Positions 61,003 through 64,000 of a DNA stretch of 64,000 nucleotides are shown piece after piece (the first letter of the stretch is position 1; the number at the start of each line of letters is the position of its first letter). A program made the position numbers and the translations under genes. This stretch comes from Morella rubra (taxonomy: Eukaryota > Streptophyta > Magnoliopsida > Fagales > Myricaceae), in assembly GCA_003952965.2 (NCBI GenBank), contig RXIC02000071.1, positions 62,001-126,000 of the forward strand, in the 5' to 3' direction. A model generated the notes under the pieces. The model was not told the DNA's origin. It saw only the letters and a program-made list of their open reading frames with translations, and made no database searches.

Positions 61003-62680
61003 CAAGTACACTCCGGCCCCAGGTCTCTCATTGTCCTGAAAAACCTAACAAAATCGTTGTGCTTTGCCGCTGATGGTCAACAAACTTTCAACTGTCCGCT
61101 GCTCGTTTAATGTTAGTTTGGAACAAACAGAGATTCATCTGTCTGTGGTTTTCTTTTTTCCTTTTTTTTTTTTTCTCCCCCTGACCTTGCTGTGAAGTCT
61201 AACAAACTTTCAAGTTTCAGAAGTCGCCGGCAGAAATGTTCGTTCGGGGAGAGGGAAAAGAATTCAGATGGGAAAGTCAGATGAGTGGGATCTCCAAGAT
61301 CACTTTTTCAATTCTTTTATAATCAATCATTTGTTTTTTCAATTCAGTAGTTCAGACATCACCATTTGTTTAAACCTGAGGGCACGTGAGCCCTCAAGCC
61401 TCGTATCACTCTGAAGGGAATAGCGCTACTGCTATGCAAAACTAAGCAACTTGCAACCTGTAAAGGTAAAAAGAGTGGGATTTATATATTCAGGGTTTGT
61501 GATTTTTGAAACAATACACGTTTTCAAAGGGTGTGTATAGATTCATTCCAACAACCGCAGATATTATAATAAGAAGATCTGCACGGGACGAACCATATTT
61601 ACAACAGAGAATAGAGATCTACTCATGTGGTGGGACATTACGTACAGAAGATATATTTTTATTTTTCAGAAAGGACATGTGGCGGGTCATGATTCTTTTT
61701 ATTTTTCTGAATCAATTAGACGTATCAATTTGAAACCTTTTTACTTGCCCCCCCACCCCCCAAAAAAATAAAAAAATAATTGAAACCTCTTTGCTACTTG
61801 CTAGGATGATAATTGGGCTGTGAAATCTGGCATGCTCATAATATTGCTAGAAAATGATTTCTTTATTCTGCTCCTAACCTAATCCATTCCGACAGTTTGT
61901 GACATGAAATTAATGGGAATCTGTATTTCCGTATTTTACCTTCAAATTAAAGAATATGTACTTGATCTGATACTCTCTGACCCGTTCTGTTTTGCTGCTC
62001 ATTTTTATCCTTTCAAGGTGTTTGGAAATAATTGAAAAATTAATTGATACAATTTCTGTGAGTTTTCTATATACATTAGTACTCTTTATCTTCATTAAAA
62101 CAATAGTAATCTCTTTTCTCTTTGCTTTATTTGAGTTTAATTTTAATTTTAATTGTGTTTAAGATTAGAAACCCAATTAATTAAGTCTTTTTTTAATTGA
62201 TCTCCAAAACCAATGTAGAAAATAATATCCCCTTAAAAGTTGGGTTTTCGAAACAGGAACCAATGATACGAGATGGGGTTGATACAACGCCGGATATTCG
62301 AATTCCCAGAAAAGAAGATATTAAACAAATTCAACTTACAACTTTATCAACGGCTATAAAAAAAAATTCAAAATTGTTTCGTTTTTCGGCCCAATGGAGG
62401 CAGGAAACGTTGCATAGAAATTATTAATAAATTACTATGCAGATCTCCATGAAACGATCCATTGCTCTCCTAGGTAAAGCAAGTTCTGATTTATTTATTT
62501 TTTTGTTTTTATTTCTGAATGCACATTCTCCTTTAATTATTACCAAAAAGATGAAACACGTTGTGCATGAGACTTTGATTTGTGTCAAATGTCATTTTGT
62601 CTGTGTCCTGATCCCGTGTTGGACTTCAGTGGCAGGACACTGCCTTAGGGCCTAGGCAAGTTGAAAATTTTGGACCACGC
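61003..62680. other. MYB upstream spacer
   Basis: No gene is supported. T- and C-rich runs occur near 61150-61180 and 61750-61768. A 76-codon open frame at about 62197-62427 has no homology that I recognise and no splice context, so it is not annotated as a gene. Confidence 0.4.
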
Positions 62681-62799
62681 TCATCTATAAAACTAGTCAG
62701 ACATCTTCCAAGACATTTGGTGAAACGAGCATACGGCAACTCTCGGTTCCCAAAGGAGTGTCGCTAAAAGAAATTAGCAGACTCAAAAAACACTCAGAG
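62681..62799 (+). promoter_or_regulatory. Core promoter and leader of the MYB gene
   Basis: CTATAAAA at 62685-62692 is a good TATA box about 110 bases before the MYB ATG at 62800, implying transcription starting near 62720. The reading frame is open upstream of the ATG but has no in-frame ATG, so 62800 is the start. Confidence 0.55.
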
Positions 62800-64000
62800 A
62801 TGGGGAGAAGCCCTCGGTGTTCCAAGGATGGATTAAACAAAGGAGCATGGACTGTTGTTGAAGACGAAATCCTCAAAAATTACGTCAAGAGTAAGGGAGA
62901 AGGAAAATGGAGTAATCTTGCCAAAGAAACAGGTGAGAGAGCCGCTCTTCTCTTTATTCATTTTCGTAATCTCTAAAACCAATTTTCTAGGAAGACTTCT
63001 TTGTTGACTCTATTGGGCTCTCAATCTTTAAGTTCTTTCTTCCAGAAGTTCACACGTGGTTTTATGGACCTTTTTTTCCTCAGATTTGGTCGTTGTCCTA
63101 GATACTTAAATCCTAGAACAATGAACTCTACCATTTCAACTTTCTGCCAACGCTGAGCTAGGTTATTCTGATAAAAGAATGTGGGTTGATTTGTGCAGGG
63201 CTCAAGAGATGTGGCAAGAGCTGCAGGCTTCGTTGGATGAATTATCTGAGACCTGATATAAAGAGAGGGAACATTTCAGGAGACGAAGAGGAATTAATCA
63301 CAAGGCTGCACAAGCTCTTAGGCAACAGGTACTTTTGTCCTTCTCACTATACTTTTTAGGTGGCATGTAATTACGGTGACAAAGAGAGATGTTAATTTTC
63401 CTTCGCACTTGCATGCAGATGGTCATTGATAGCAGGGAGACTTCCCGGACGAACAGACAATGAAATTAAGAATTACTGGAACTCCTATTTAGCCAAGAAG
63501 GCCAAAGATTCTCTCCCAGTAGCCAGGTCTAACATTGAAAAAAAGCCAGTCTATGGACTTCGCAACGAGGCTCGCAATGATCAGGCCAACGTCACTCCAC
63601 AGCAACACATGGAAGACCAAAATCATGACAGTAAGGTGGCGACGAGACCTTCCACGGACACCAACCAAGTGACGACTGAGAAGTCCAAATTACCATCAGA
63701 ATCAAGCGCCGGCTCGCCATCGTCAACGTCCAGGGAAGATATTAACTCGTCCGACTTCATTTTGGACTTGAGTTCGGAGGACCTCTGCAAAATGCTCGAT
63801 TCCGATTTTGCAAAGCTCGTTGACGTTGACATGAACGAGTTGAACAACGCGATGGAAGGTGATGGTGGCCCTCTCCTACTGTCGGAGGGAATGGAAAAGA
63901 GTCTCGGTGGCATTGAAAGTGGTCAACCAACTAATTTGGTTTCAGATTTCCGACCCTTGTTTCTAGAATCTGATGATGGTTGGCTAGGAGATGACATGGA
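62800..64000 (+). CDS. R2R3-MYB transcription factor, TT2/MYB5-like, cut by window end
   Basis: Exons 62800-62932, 63199-63328 and 63419 to beyond 64000 give at least 281 codons in phase. R2 spans about residues 13-64 with W17, W37 and W57. R3 spans about 67-115 with I70 in place of the first Trp, then W89 and W108. The bHLH-interaction motif is present: E76 L77, R80, L84, L91 and R95 fit [DE]Lx2[RK]x3Lx6Lx3R, so the protein should pair with TT8/GL3-type bHLH partners. The N-terminus [17 protein letters not shown] resembles subgroup 5 and related flavonoid or epidermal MYBs. The tail after residue 125 is Ser/Asp-rich and acidic ([19 protein letters not shown]), a likely activation region. The subgroup is uncertain because the C-terminus is incomplete. 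Intron positions are the usual two of R2R3 genes. Confidence 0.88.

Noticed and set aside
62197..62427. 76-codon open frame with a protein-like composition upstream of the MYB gene
   Set aside because: No family, organellar gene or domain recognised, no splice or promoter context; a translated database search would decide.

Overview
This is nuclear DNA of a flowering plant, most likely a woody eudicot. Evidence: many-exon genes with GT..AG introns and AT-rich spacers, (GA)n/(CT)n 5' leaders, Stowaway- and Mutator-type MITEs, plastid-targeted and nuclear-lamina proteins specific to plants, an R2R3-MYB and a plant receptor kinase. I cannot name the species. There is no bacterial, phage or CRISPR content. 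Each main gene model below was spliced by hand; reading phase was followed across every junction and, with one exception (REIL), closes on a stop codon.

Layout. 0.7-10.0 kb (-): KAKU4, nuclear-lamina protein, 12 exons, 606 aa. 10.2-10.8 kb: foldback element. 11.6-23 kb: a decaying receptor-kinase cluster. It holds one open TM-plus-kinase gene with no visible ectodomain (-), one frameshifted and truncated copy, repeated copies of the kinase upstream region, a tandem array grown from that region, and a 2.6 kb long-inverted-repeat element inserted in one copy. 24.6-27.0 kb (+): tafazzin-type acyltransferase, 284 aa. 28.0-31.6 kb (+): REIL 60S-maturation factor, with a one-base frameshift in exon 2 and an inverted copy of that exon in intron 1. 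33.2-35.0 kb (-): DUF1644 protein, 311 aa. 37.6-43.8 kb (-): HBS1-like ribosome-rescue GTPase, 761 aa, with nested duplications around its last exons. 46.1-52.2 kb (-): plastid ABC1K1-type kinase, 681 aa. 53.7-57.8 kb (+): RPA32, 280 aa. 57.9-62.8 kb: AT-rich spacer with foldback MITEs. 62.8-64.0 kb (+): R2R3-MYB, cut by the window end.

Relations. These are independently transcribed housekeeping genes, not an operon. From memory of Arabidopsis, KAKU4, REIL1, the DUF1644 gene and ABC1K1 lie close together on chromosome 4 (At4g31430, 31420, 31410, 31390), while RPA2 and REIL2 are adjacent on chromosome 2 (At2g24490, 24500). The window carries both sets in one interval, as expected for an unfractionated ancestral segment. 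Growth-linked promoter motifs fit the gene functions: two E2F sites and a telo-box before RPA32, and site II motifs before REIL and the acyltransferase.

The least ordinary features are structural: the inverted exon copy in REIL intron 1, the nested duplications in HBS1 that need exon skipping for an intact protein, the dated transposon insertion and tandem array in the kinase cluster, and a decayed exon copy in the acyltransferase leader intron. I found no clear new biochemical system.
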